A stretch of DNA of 8,945 bases from Rhodoferax sp. (GTDB taxonomy: Bacteria > Pseudomonadota > Gammaproteobacteria > Burkholderiales > Burkholderiaceae). The notes under the pieces are model-generated. The model did no database searches and had not been told where the DNA came from. It worked only from the letters and a program-made list of their open reading frames with translations. The number at the start of each line of letters is the position of its first letter. Positions within the stretch are counted from its first letter, which is position 1. Made by a program: the position numbers and the translations under genes. Shown piece by piece: positions 1-6,266 of the stretch. Where the stretch lies: assembly GCA_020048295.1 (NCBI GenBank), contig JAIFMT010000192.1:1-8945 (forward strand). The letters are read 5' to 3'.

Positions 1-423
1 CGTGTGGCGCGCTCCGACATCCACGCGCTGACCACGCTGGGTTGTGCCGAGGTACGCGTGGTCGGCCCGAAAACCCTGGTGCCATCCGACATGGCGCAAA
101 TGGGCGTGCGGGTGTGCCACACGCTCGAGGAAGGCATCAAGGGCTGCGATGTGGTCATCATGCTGCGGCTGCAAAACGAGCGCATGAGTGGCGCGCTGCT
201 GCCCTCGAGCCAGGAGTTTTTCAAGAGCTTTGGCCTGACCCCCGAAAAGCTGCAACTTGCCAAGCCTGATGCCATCGTGATGCACCCCGGCCCGATCAAC
301 CGGGGGGTCGAAATCGACTCTGCGGTGGTCGATGGCAAGCAGAGCGTGATCTTGCCGCAAGTCACCTTTGGCATTGCCGTGCGCATGGCGGTGATGAGCA
401 TCGTCGCTGGCAACGACGCGTGA
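1..423 (+). CDS. pyrB: aspartate carbamoyltransferase, catalytic subunit (C-terminal part; 5' end outside window)
   Basis: This is the C-terminal 140 residues of aspartate carbamoyltransferase, which condenses carbamoyl phosphate with L-aspartate in the cytoplasm, the first committed step of pyrimidine synthesis. The reading frame is open from base 1, so the start lies upstream of the window. Visible family motifs are MLRLQNERM (substrate-binding Arg and Gln of the aspartate domain), [13 protein letters not shown] (equivalent to the HPLPR loop) and the terminal helix with [10 protein letters not shown]. It is followed after 26 bases by the pseudo-dihydroorotase gene, the usual partner in Pseudomonas and many betaproteobacteria, where the two proteins form one dodecameric complex. 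A GTG at 420 overlaps the stop codon and could start the next gene, but a better start lies at 450. The identification is firm. Confidence 0.95.
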   Translation, partial: RVARSDIHALTTLGCAEVRVVGPKTLVPSDMAQMGVRVCHTLEEGIKGCDVVIMLRLQNERMSGALLPSSQEFFKSFGLTPEKLQLAKPDAIVMHPGPINRGVEIDSAVVDGKQSVILPQVTFGIAVRMAVMSIVAGNDA

Positions 424-449
424 TTGGCCCCAACCCCGAAGAAATATCC

Positions 450-1754
450 ATGATGAACAAGCCCATGAACGTGCTGATCAAAGGTGGCCGGGTCATTGAT
501 CCGGCCCGCAATTTTGATCAAAATGCCGATGTAGCCCTTACCGGGTCTGCGCTGATAGCTATTGGTAATGTAGCGAATGAGTTTCAGCCGGACCTGACCA
601 TCGACGCCAGCGGCTGTCTGGTGTTGCCCGGTCTGGTCGATCTGGCGGTGCGCCTGCGCGAGCCCGGCTACGAACACGCGCGCATGCTGGAGTCTGAAAT
701 GACGGCTGCCATGGCCGGCGGCATCACCAGTCTGGTGTGCCAGCCCGATACCGACCCGGTGCTCGACGAGCCCGGCCTGGTCGAAATGCTGCGCTTTCGC
801 GCCGAAAAGCTGCAACAGGCGCGGGTGTATCCGCTCGGTGCACTGACGCGCGGCCTGCAAGGGGCCACGCTGACCGAAATGGTTGAGTTGACCGAAGCCG
901 GTTGCGTGGCGTTCAGCCAGGCCGAGGTGGCGCTGTCCAACACGCAAGTGCTGCAACGCGCTTTTCAGTACGCCAGCACCTTTGGCTATGCCGTCTGGCT
1001 GCGTCCGCAAGATGCTTTTCTGGGTCAGGGGGTGGCCGCCAGTGGCCCGCTGGCCACGCGCATGGGTTTGAGCGGTGTGCCGGTGATTGCCGAAACCATT
1101 GCCATGCACACCATTTTTGAGTTGATGCGCGCCACTGGCGCACGCGTGCACCTGTGCCGCATCAGCAGCGCCGCCGGGGTTGAATTGGTGCGCCAGGCCA
1201 AGGCGCAGGGACTGGCCTTGAGCTGCGACGTCAGCATCAATTCGCTGCACCTGATGGACACCGACATGGGCTACTTTGACAGCAGCGCCCGGCTGAACCC
1301 GCCACTGCGCCAGCAGCGCGACCGCGACGCGCTGCGTGCCGGCCTGGCCGACGGCACCATCGACGCACTGGTGTCAGACCATACGCCAGTGGATGACGAT
1401 GCCAAGACGCTGCCGTTTGCGCAGAGCGAACCCGGTGCCACCGGGGTTGAACTGCTGCTGAGTCTGGCCTACAAGTGGCATCTGGACACTGGCGTTGACT
1501 TGCTGCGCGCGCTGTCGGTGGTGACGCACGGCCCGGCTCAGGTGCTGGGGTCAGCCTTGGGGCCACGCCAGGGACGCACCGGGCATCTGATGACGGGGGG
1601 CTTGGGCGACGTGTGTGTGTTTGACCCGCGCAGCCACTGGACGGTGCAGGCCGATACGCTGTGCAGCCAGGGCAAGCACACACCGTTTTCCGGCTACGAA
1701 CTGCCGGGCCGGGTGCGCTGCACCCTGGTGGGCGGCCGGGTGGCGTACCAGTGA
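450..1754 (+). CDS. pyrC': dihydroorotase-like protein, probably non-catalytic (PyrC'/PyrX type)
   Basis: A 434-residue amidohydrolase of the class I dihydroorotase family, full length for the family. The N-terminal strand LIKGGRVIDPA and the segment LVDLAVRLREPG (residues 62-73) place it clearly. The metal-binding HxH of active enzymes, normally in DxHxHLREPG, is replaced by A66 and R68. The second histidine region reads VHLCRIS, with R237 where a metal-ligand His is expected, and the PHH region is replaced by I263-N264-S265. The SDHTP motif with D310 survives. In Pseudomonas, such an inactive homologue (PyrC') is needed to assemble and stabilise aspartate carbamoyltransferase, and the adjacent pyrB supports that role here. 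A separate active dihydroorotase should exist elsewhere. The ATG at 450 is preferred because GAAG at 438-441 lies 8 bases upstream; GTG 420, ATG 453 and ATG 465 are alternatives. Its stop overlaps the next start. Confidence 0.9.
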   Translation: MMNKPMNVLIKGGRVIDPARNFDQNADVALTGSALIAIGNVANEFQPDLTIDASGCLVLPGLVDLAVRLREPGYEHARMLESEMTAAMAGGITSLVCQPDTDPVLDEPGLVEMLRFRAEKLQQARVYPLGALTRGLQGATLTEMVELTEAGCVAFSQAEVALSNTQVLQRAFQYASTFGYAVWLRPQDAFLGQGVAASGPLATRMGLSGVPVIAETIAMHTIFELMRATGARVHLCRISSAAGVELVRQAKAQGLALSCDVSINSLHLMDTDMGYFDSSARLNPPLRQQRDRDALRAGLADGTIDALVSDHTPVDDDAKTLPFAQSEPGATGVELLLSLAYKWHLDTGVDLLRALSVVTHGPAQVLGSALGPRQGRTGHLMTGGLGDVCVFDPRSHWTVQADTLCSQGKHTPFSGYELPGRVRCTLVGGRVAYQ

Positions 1755-2056
1755 TGAATAAGACGGACAAAACCTTTGAGTCGGCAGCGGACCTGTTTCG
1801 CGTCATGTCGGCCCCGATGCGCCTGAAAATCATCAACTGCCTGTGCGACGGTGAGAAAAACGTCAGCTACCTGCTGACCAAAGTCAACACCACCCAGCCC
1901 AACATGTCGCAACACCTCAACACCTTATACCAGGCCGGCATATTGGGCAAACGGCGCGAGGGCGTGCAGATTTTTTACCACATCGCTGACCGGCGCATCG
2001 TTTCGATCTGCGAGGCGGTATGTGACGACATTGCGGGTCGGACAGACGGCGTTTGA
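1754..2056 (+). CDS. ArsR/SmtB-family transcriptional regulator, candidate thiol-based sulfide sensor (SoxR/SqrR/BigR-like)
   Basis: A 100-residue winged helix-turn-helix protein, typical ArsR size. The opening helix ESAADLFRVMSAPMRLKII, the recognition region around TTQPNMSQHLNTL (residues 46-58) and the wing GKRREGVQIFYHI (65-77) follow the family pattern. Four cysteines stand out: C29 and C31 in the second helix and C86 and C90 in the last helix. The CxC of arsenic sensors (ELCVCDL type) is not matched. One Cys in the second helix paired with one in the last is the arrangement used by the persulfide switches SqrR, BigR and the Sox regulator SoxR. The ATG overlaps the pyrC' stop (TGATG), so it is probably translated with the pyrimidine genes; GTG 1751 is an alternative start. 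The sulfide-oxidation operon directly downstream is the likely target. Membership in the family is firm; the signal sensed is inferred. Confidence 0.85.
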   Translation: MNKTDKTFESAADLFRVMSAPMRLKIINCLCDGEKNVSYLLTKVNTTQPNMSQHLNTLYQAGILGKRREGVQIFYHIADRRIVSICEAVCDDIAGRTDGV

Positions 2057-2060
2057 CGCT

Positions 2061-2083
2061 TGACGGCAGTGCGCTCTGCGTCA
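2061..2083 (+). terminator. hairpin after the regulator gene, weak terminator candidate
   Basis: TGAC-G-GCAG pairs with CTGC-GTCA as an 8-bp stem with one bulged G and a loop of about six bases, starting four bases after the regulator stop. The following bases are only moderately T-rich with no clean T run, so termination would be weak or factor-dependent. Confidence 0.25.
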
Positions 2084-2124
2084 GTTAAGTCATCCTTCTT
2101 GTTCGGGTTTATACGGTAGGGCAT

Positions 2125-2138
2125 CCGCGCTTGCGCGG
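2125..2138. repeat. short GC-rich inverted repeat
   Basis: CCGCGC-TT-GCGCGG is a perfect 6-bp inverted repeat with a 2-base centre, 8 bases upstream of the -35 element of the fccA promoter candidate. A 2-base loop is too tight for a normal RNA hairpin. It may be a dispersed intergenic repeat or a protein site; no second copy was found in this window. Confidence 0.3.
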
Positions 2139-2145
2139 GTACGAT

Positions 2146-2172
2146 TTGACTATCAGCTCGCGCTGATATAAA
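2146..2172 (+). promoter_or_regulatory. sigma70-like promoter of fccAB-cytochrome operon with 18-bp dyad in its spacer (candidate operator)
   Basis: TTGACT (2146-2151, five of six consensus bases) and TATAAA (2167-2172, five of six) are 15 bases apart; a 16- or 17-base spacing fits ATAAAT or TAAATC instead. A perfect 7-bp dyad, TATCAGC-TCGC-GCTGATA (2151-2168), fills the spacer. A repressor bound there would block RNA polymerase, and the ArsR protein encoded 90 bases upstream is the natural candidate. The transcription start would fall near 2180, leaving a leader of about 50 bases. The promoter and the operator role are predictions from sequence alone. Confidence 0.5.
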
Positions 2173-2176
2173 TCAA
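2163..2176. promoter_or_regulatory. FNR/CRP-type box upstream of fccA
   Basis: CTGAT-ATAA-ATCAA matches nine of the ten fixed bases of the FNR consensus TTGAT-N4-ATCAA. It overlaps the predicted -10 element and the right arm of the dyad at 2151-2168, a position that suggests repression or competition rather than classical activation, if the promoter above is the right one. The regulator encoded at 6267-6971 carries the matching recognition residues. Confidence 0.5.
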
Positions 2177-2230
2177 TCCGCATGACATTTTTTGTCGCGG
2201 CCCTGTGGTTGAACACGTCAAGGACAACAA

Positions 2231-2533
2231 TTGAATCACTCTCATAAAGTACTCGTCGGGCTGGCTATGGCCAGCCTATCGGCATGGGCCAGCGCAGACG
2301 CGCAGCAAGTGCGCGGCATGGCCGCGGGTTGCGCCAGCTGCCACGGCACCCTGGGCGTTGCACAGCCAGGCATGGAAAGCCTGGCGGGTGTGGCCAAAGA
2401 CGACTTCATCAAGAAAATGATGGATTTCAAGACCGACAAAAAGCCCGCCACACTGATGCATCAGCTTTCCAAGGGCTATACGGATGCGCAGATCACAGAA
2501 CTCGCCGGCTACTTTGCCGCTTTGAAGAAATAA
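2231..2533 (+). CDS. fccA: class I cytochrome c, haem subunit of flavocytochrome c sulfide dehydrogenase
   Basis: A 100-residue monohaem c-type cytochrome with a Sec signal peptide (hydrophobic core VLVGLAMASLSAWASA, cleavage probably near residue 22-24). The haem attachment motif CASCH is at residues 34-38, and M76 in LMHQLSKGY is the likely sixth iron ligand, a pattern common in FccA-type cytochromes. It should accept electrons from the flavoprotein encoded 11 bases downstream and pass them to the respiratory chain in the periplasm. The start is TTG at 2231, supported by AAGGA at 2220-2224 six bases upstream; the next in-frame ATG (2267) would remove most of the signal peptide. It is the first gene of the sulfide-oxidation operon. 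The fold and haem site are certain; the FccA assignment rests mainly on its neighbour. Confidence 0.88.
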   Translation: MNHSHKVLVGLAMASLSAWASADAQQVRGMAAGCASCHGTLGVAQPGMESLAGVAKDDFIKKMMDFKTDKKPATLMHQLSKGYTDAQITELAGYFAALKK

Positions 2534-2544
2534 CGGAGACTCAC

Positions 2545-3837
2545 ATGAAACGTCGTCAATTTGTAGGTTCGGTGGGTGCGAGTTCCATGCTGGGTGCGTT
2601 TGGCACGCTGGGCATGCTGTCGGGCTGCGCAACAAGCGGGGGCGGCAACGGCCCCAAGGTGGTGGTGGTGGGGGGTGGTTTTGGCGGTGCAACCGCTGCC
2701 AAATACGTGCGCATGTGGTCAGACCATGGCATCGATGTCACGCTGGTGGAGCCCAACGCTTCCTTTATTTCGTGCCCGATCTCCAACCTGGTGCTCGGTG
2801 GCAGCAAGACCATGGCCGACATCACCTCCAGCTACGACAACCTGGTCAGCAAGCATGGTGTCAAGCTGGTGCGCGATATGGTCACCAGTATTGATGCCGA
2901 GAAGCGCCTGGTCAAGCTGGCTGGCGGTGGCGAGCTGGCGTATGACCGCCTGATTTTGTCGCCCGGCATTGATTTCATGTGGGAAGCACTGCCTGGCATG
3001 GCCACGCCAGCGGCCAAAGACAAGGTGCTGCACGCCTGGAAAGCCGGCGCGCAAACGGTGGCCCTGCGCAAGCAGCTTGAAGCCATGCCCGATGGTGGGG
3101 TGTATGCGCTGGCGATTCCGCTGGCCCCTTACCGCTGCCCGCCCGGCCCGTATGAGCGTGCCTGCCAGGTGGCCAACTATTTCAGCAAGGCCAAGCCCAA
3201 ATCCAAGGTCCTGATTCTGGACGCCAATGACGATGTGACCTCCAAGGCGGGTTTGTTCAAAAAAGCCTGGGCCGACCGTTATGCCGGTATTGTGGAATAC
3301 CGTCCCAAACATGTGGCCACCGATGTCGATGCCGCCACCAACACCCTCAAGTTCGAGTTTCACGATGATGTAAAAGCCAACGTGCTCAACGTGTTGCCGC
3401 CCATGCGCGCCGGAGAAATTGCCGTCAAGTCGGGTCTTGCCACGGCCAACAAGCGCTGGTGCGAGGTGGACTTTTTGACCTTTGAGTCCAAGGCAGCCAA
3501 AAACGTGCATGTGCTGGGCGACTCGATCCAGATTGCCCAGGCCATGCCCAAGTCCGGCCATATGGCCAACCAGCACGCCAAGGTATGCGCTGCCGCCGTG
3601 GTGTCCTTGCTGTCCGGTAAAGAGGTGAACAACTTGCCCATTTACAACAACACCTGCTACAGCTTTGTCAGCGATGAAGATGCCGTGCATGTGGCAAGTG
3701 TTCACGCCTGGGATGCCAAACTCAAAACCATGATGCCAGTGGCTGGTTCCGGGGGCATCTCCAAGGCCGCCAATGAGCTCGAAGGCCGGGTGGCGATGGG
3801 CTGGGCGCGCGGCATTTGGGCTGATGTGCTGGGTTGA
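2545..3837 (+). CDS. fccB: flavocytochrome c sulfide dehydrogenase, flavoprotein subunit
   Basis: A 430-residue FAD protein that oxidises sulfide in the periplasm and hands electrons to the cytochrome subunit (FccB, also called SoxF in some clusters). The N-terminus has a twin-arginine signal (RRQFVG, residues 3-8), followed by LSGC ending at C28, which looks like a lipoprotein box. The FAD-binding Rossmann motif VVVVGGGFGG is at 39-48. C77 in FISCPISNLVLGG is at the position of the cysteine that links FAD covalently in Allochromatium FccB. C198 (PYRCPPGPYERA) and C371 (NNTCYS) correspond to the redox-active disulfide pair. The C-terminal part carries the FCSD flavin-binding domain typical of the family. 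ATG 2545 has GGAG at 2535-2538. It lies between fccA and the dihaem cytochrome in one operon. Confidence 0.93.
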   Translation: MKRRQFVGSVGASSMLGAFGTLGMLSGCATSGGGNGPKVVVVGGGFGGATAAKYVRMWSDHGIDVTLVEPNASFISCPISNLVLGGSKTMADITSSYDNLVSKHGVKLVRDMVTSIDAEKRLVKLAGGGELAYDRLILSPGIDFMWEALPGMATPAAKDKVLHAWKAGAQTVALRKQLEAMPDGGVYALAIPLAPYRCPPGPYERACQVANYFSKAKPKSKVLILDANDDVTSKAGLFKKAWADRYAGIVEYRPKHVATDVDAATNTLKFEFHDDVKANVLNVLPPMRAGEIAVKSGLATANKRWCEVDFLTFESKAAKNVHVLGDSIQIAQAMPKSGHMANQHAKVCAAAVVSLLSGKEVNNLPIYNNTCYSFVSDEDAVHVASVHAWDAKLKTMMPVAGSGGISKAANELEGRVAMGWARGIWADVLG

Positions 3838-3841
3838 AGCC

Positions 3842-4444
3842 ATGCGCAGTGTCAAGCTAACTTTGACGGCTGCGCTGCTGTGCGTGGCCATCGGGCCGGT
3901 ATGGGCCCAGGCAGACCAGGCGCGTGCCAAAAAGATCGTGTCGGGTTCGTGTTTCATGTGCCACGGCGAAGACGGCGAGTCGGCCAGCGAGGTGTTTCCC
4001 AAGCTGGCCGGCCAGCACAGCGAGTACATTGCCAAGCAGCTGATCAACTTCAAGTCAGGCAACCGCAAAAGCACTGCCATGGCAGATATGTCAAGCCGTC
4101 TGACCGAAGACGAAATGCTGGCCTTGGGCAAGTATTTTGAGGCCAAGTCGTCGCCACCGGAAACGGTCAAGGACGTTGATCTGGCCGGTGTAGGTCGCTA
4201 CATCTTTAATCATGGCAACAAGTACAGCGGGCTGCCCGCCTGTGCCAGTTGCCACGGCAAGGATGGGCTGGGCACGGCTTCATTGCCACGGCTGGCCGGG
4301 CAATATGCGATTTACGTTGAAACCCAGCTCAAGCTGTTCAACAAGCGTGAGCGCAACAACGACAACGCGGTGATGCACTCGGTGGCCAGCAACATGTCGC
4401 CGCTTGAAATGGCGGCGGTGGCGGAGTTCATCAGCGGCAAATAG
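3842..4444 (+). CDS. dihaem cytochrome c4-type protein
   Basis: A 200-residue periplasmic dihaem cytochrome c with a Sec signal (core LTLTAALLCVAIGPVWA, cleavage near residues 22-24). Two similar domains each carry a haem motif: CFMCH at residues 37-41 and CASCH at 134-138. Methionines in AMADMSS and VMHSVASNM are the likely axial ligands. Both domains contain the PKLAGQ/PRLAGQ segment and the nearby Tyr typical of cytochrome c4. Such proteins shuttle electrons to terminal oxidases; here, four bases after fccB, it is probably the electron acceptor of the sulfide dehydrogenase, comparable in placement to SoxE next to SoxF. ATG 3842 gives a normal signal peptide; ATG 3824, overlapping fccB, would add six residues. 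The ribosome-binding site is weak, so translation may be coupled to fccB. Confidence 0.9.
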   Translation: MRSVKLTLTAALLCVAIGPVWAQADQARAKKIVSGSCFMCHGEDGESASEVFPKLAGQHSEYIAKQLINFKSGNRKSTAMADMSSRLTEDEMLALGKYFEAKSSPPETVKDVDLAGVGRYIFNHGNKYSGLPACASCHGKDGLGTASLPRLAGQYAIYVETQLKLFNKRERNNDNAVMHSVASNMSPLEMAAVAEFISGK

Positions 4445-4448
4445 TCCT

Positions 4449-5552
4449 TCAGGGCGCTTTGCTGCCAGCGCCAGCCGGTGTGCCGACTGGCGCTGTGACG
4501 ACATTTTTCGGCACGTCGATCAAGCGGTCGGTCAGCCCGGCACCGAGCCACATCCCCACCAGCGATAGCCAGGCGGTGGTGGCAAAGATTGAGCCACCGG
4601 TGATGCCCGCGCCCACTGCGCAGCCACCCGCGAGCATTGAGCCAAAGCCCATCAAAATGGCTCCCACAATGTAACGGCGCATGCTGTAGCCGTCGTTGAA
4701 ACCTTCGAGCTTGAAATCATGCCCCACCCAAGCCCCCACAAACGAACCGATGAAAACGCCCGGTATCAACCCAAAACCAAAGTCAGCCTCCGGGGCCGGG
4801 TGGCTAAGCACGCGCATCAGCCATTCGGCAGACGGGCCGCTGAAGGTCAGGCTTTGCACCGACACGACTTGAAACGAGTTGCTGGCCACCAGGTAGCTAA
4901 AGCCCCAGCCGGCCGCCACCATCAGGCCAGTACCGATGCCCCCCACCCATTTCCAGAAACCCCAGCCGCTGCGCACCGCAAAGTAGAGTGCCGCCAGCAG
5001 CCAGACCCCGCCAAACAGCAGGCCACCCCAGGGGCCTGCACCGGTCAGGGCCAGCAGGTCGCGCCCGCTGCCGCCTTCCACCGTCCACCAGCCACTGATG
5101 GTTTCACGCCACGGCGACAGGGCTCCCGCCAGCGCCGCCTGTGCCGTCACGGCAAAAATCAGTCCGGACAGCAGCGCACGCAAATTGCCGTTGGCCGACA
5201 ACACCAGCAGGCGGCTGGCGCAGCCACGCGTCAGGATCATGCCGACCCCAAACAGCAAGCCACCCGCCAGCGCCCCCGACAGGCTGCCGGTGGCGGCAAT
5301 TTGCCGGGTGGCACCGGTGTCCATGTGATGGCTGAGGATCAGTGCCTGCACGCCGACCACGGCGGCAGAAAACGTCAGCAGCCAGACGGCTATTTTTTCG
5401 CCAGGCTGGCGGTGCCAGAATTCCAGCGTGGCGGCACGCAGGCAAAACTTGGAGCGCTGTGCAAAAAAACCAAACAACGCCCCGATCACCAGACCGCCAG
5501 CGGCCATCACGCTTGGCTCGCCAAAACGCTCGATCAGCCCGGCAATGTCCAT
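4449..5552 (-). CDS. YeeE/YedE-family membrane protein, probable thiosulfate (sulfur compound) transporter
   Basis: A 367-residue integral inner-membrane protein with about nine or ten hydrophobic segments, the length of full two-repeat YeeE proteins. The family's pore cysteines are all present: C37 in RSKFCLRA, C111 in TRGCASRL and C311 in AGGCAVGAG. They match in spacing the three cysteines of the structurally studied Spirochaeta thermophila YeeE, which takes up thiosulfate. The substrate here is inferred from the family and from the sulfur genes on both sides. ATG 5552 is chosen because GAGG at 5563-5560 lies seven bases upstream; GTG 5558 is too close to that site. The gene diverges from the thioredoxin-like gene, sharing a 233-base upstream region, and converges on the cytochrome gene with only four bases between the two stops. 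Confidence 0.88.
   Translation of the reverse strand: MDIAGLIERFGEPSVMAAGGLVIGALFGFFAQRSKFCLRAATLEFWHRQPGEKIAVWLLTFSAAVVGVQALILSHHMDTGATRQIAATGSLSGALAGGLLFGVGMILTRGCASRLLVLSANGNLRALLSGLIFAVTAQAALAGALSPWRETISGWWTVEGGSGRDLLALTGAGPWGGLLFGGVWLLAALYFAVRSGWGFWKWVGGIGTGLMVAAGWGFSYLVASNSFQVVSVQSLTFSGPSAEWLMRVLSHPAPEADFGFGLIPGVFIGSFVGAWVGHDFKLEGFNDGYSMRRYIVGAILMGFGSMLAGGCAVGAGITGGSIFATTAWLSLVGMWLGAGLTDRLIDVPKNVVTAPVGTPAGAGSKAP
4466..4508 (+). terminator. candidate terminator of the fccAB-cytochrome operon, inside the 3' end of the converging gene
   Basis: A perfect 9-bp inverted repeat, CAGCGCCAG (4466-4474) and CTGGCGCTG (4487-4495), is extended inside by CGG/CCG around a TGTG loop. A run of five T follows at 4504-4508 on the plus strand. 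The gap of eight bases between stem and T run is longer than ideal. No T run follows on the minus strand. It lies 22 bases past the cytochrome stop and within the coding end of the yeeE-family gene. Confidence 0.4.
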
Positions 5553-5577
5553 GGTCACCTCGTTATGAATGTTGCGC

Positions 5578-5598
5578 TTATATTACACCGGCGTATAA
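5578..5598. promoter_or_regulatory. inverted repeat in the divergent yeeE / thioredoxin-like promoter region
   Basis: TTATA (5578-5582) and TATAA (5594-5598) form a 21-base AT-armed inverted repeat 26 bases upstream of the yeeE-family start. On the minus strand it lies where the -10 region would be expected, downstream of a TTGAAC that could serve as -35. ArsR-type regulators often bind AT-rich dyads like this, so it may be an operator. The rest of the 233-base gap (5553-5785) shows no second convincing element; no FNR-type box was found there. Confidence 0.35.
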
Positions 5599-5785
5599 AA
5601 ATCCTGTTCAAATCGCATCCGGTCAAATCCTGACCGCTGTATTTGGCAGGTTTCAGCGGCGTGTGTTGCAATATTTCGTGCTATCTTGCGCGCTCTCCAC
5701 CCGAAAAGGCACAACCGGATTTGCCGCAGGGGCGCACAGGGCATTTTGGACAGCAGATAAAACAATGACGAGACAGACGATACCG

Positions 5786-6253
5786 ATGATTGACACCAGA
5801 CGCCGCCAGCTTCTATTTGGGCTGTTGGGCAGCGCCGCTACCGCTGGTGCTTATGCTGCGTCAGCTTTGCCGGTGCCGGTGTCGCTGGCTGATGAACTGG
5901 CACGGGCGCTCAAGCGCGCCAGCCCGCTGCTGGTCATGGTCAGCCTGGAGGGTTGCCCGTTTTGCAAAATTGCCCGCGAGAACTATTTGCTGCCGTTGCA
6001 GCGTAGTCAGGGTGTGGCCATGGTGCAGATTGACATGCGTGGGCAGCAAACGGTGCAGGGTTTTGACGGAGCCACCCAGACACAAGCGGCCACAAGCCGC
6101 AGTTGGGGCATCAAAGTGGCACCGACCGTGTTGTTTTTTGGCCGTCACGGGGTTGAAGTGGCGCCCCGGCTCGAAGGGGGCCTCTTACCTGATTTTTACG
6201 GTGCTTACCTGGATGATCGTGTGCTACAGGCGCGTGCCTCGCTTACTCAATGA
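5786..6253 (+). CDS. Tat-exported thioredoxin-fold protein (SoxS-like)
   Basis: A 155-residue protein with a twin-arginine type signal (TRRRQLLFGLLG, residues 4-15) and a thioredoxin fold. The active site is C57-P-F-C60 in LEGCPFCKIARENY, and the cis-proline loop KVAPT has P113. It should act in the periplasm as a thiol reductant or disulfide exchange partner. In Paracoccus, the periplasmic thioredoxin SoxS keeps the SoxYZ sulfur carrier active, and soxY begins 2.5 kb downstream here, so a SoxS-like role is plausible. The spacing to the Crp/Fnr gene is 13 bases, so the two are probably one operon. The start is uncertain: ATG 5765 is in frame and would add seven residues before the twin arginines, and neither start has a good ribosome-binding site. 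Confidence 0.8.
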   Translation: MIDTRRRQLLFGLLGSAATAGAYAASALPVPVSLADELARALKRASPLLVMVSLEGCPFCKIARENYLLPLQRSQGVAMVQIDMRGQQTVQGFDGATQTQAATSRSWGIKVAPTVLFFGRHGVEVAPRLEGGLLPDFYGAYLDDRVLQARASLTQ

Positions 6254-6266
6254 AAAGGTCGATTTG

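Noticed and set aside
420..449. GTG at 420 overlapping the pyrB stop as the start of pyrC'
   Set aside because: The extra ten residues precede the normal family N-terminus and there is a better ribosome-binding site for ATG 450; kept only as an alternative.
2660..2684. G-rich run in fccB with six consecutive G, possible G-quadruplex or slippage tract
   Set aside because: It is explained by the Val and Gly codons of the FAD-binding VVVVGGGFGG motif, and the frame is intact across it.
2719..4170. Long minus-strand open frame of 483 codons opposite fccB and cytochrome c4
   Set aside because: It lies antisense to two well-supported genes and has low-complexity His/Gly-rich translation typical of a GC-rich shadow frame; no domain is recognisable.
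2108..5601. Shared TTTATACG in the fccA upstream gap and, on the other strand, the yeeE upstream gap
   Set aside because: An 8-base match between two gaps of about 200 bases on either strand is expected about once by chance, and it is not embedded in a longer common motif.
4719..5633. Plus-strand open frame of 304 codons opposite the yeeE-family gene
   Set aside because: Its translation is Gln/Arg/His/Pro-rich as expected for the complement of a membrane-protein gene, and the minus-strand frame has clear YeeE motifs.
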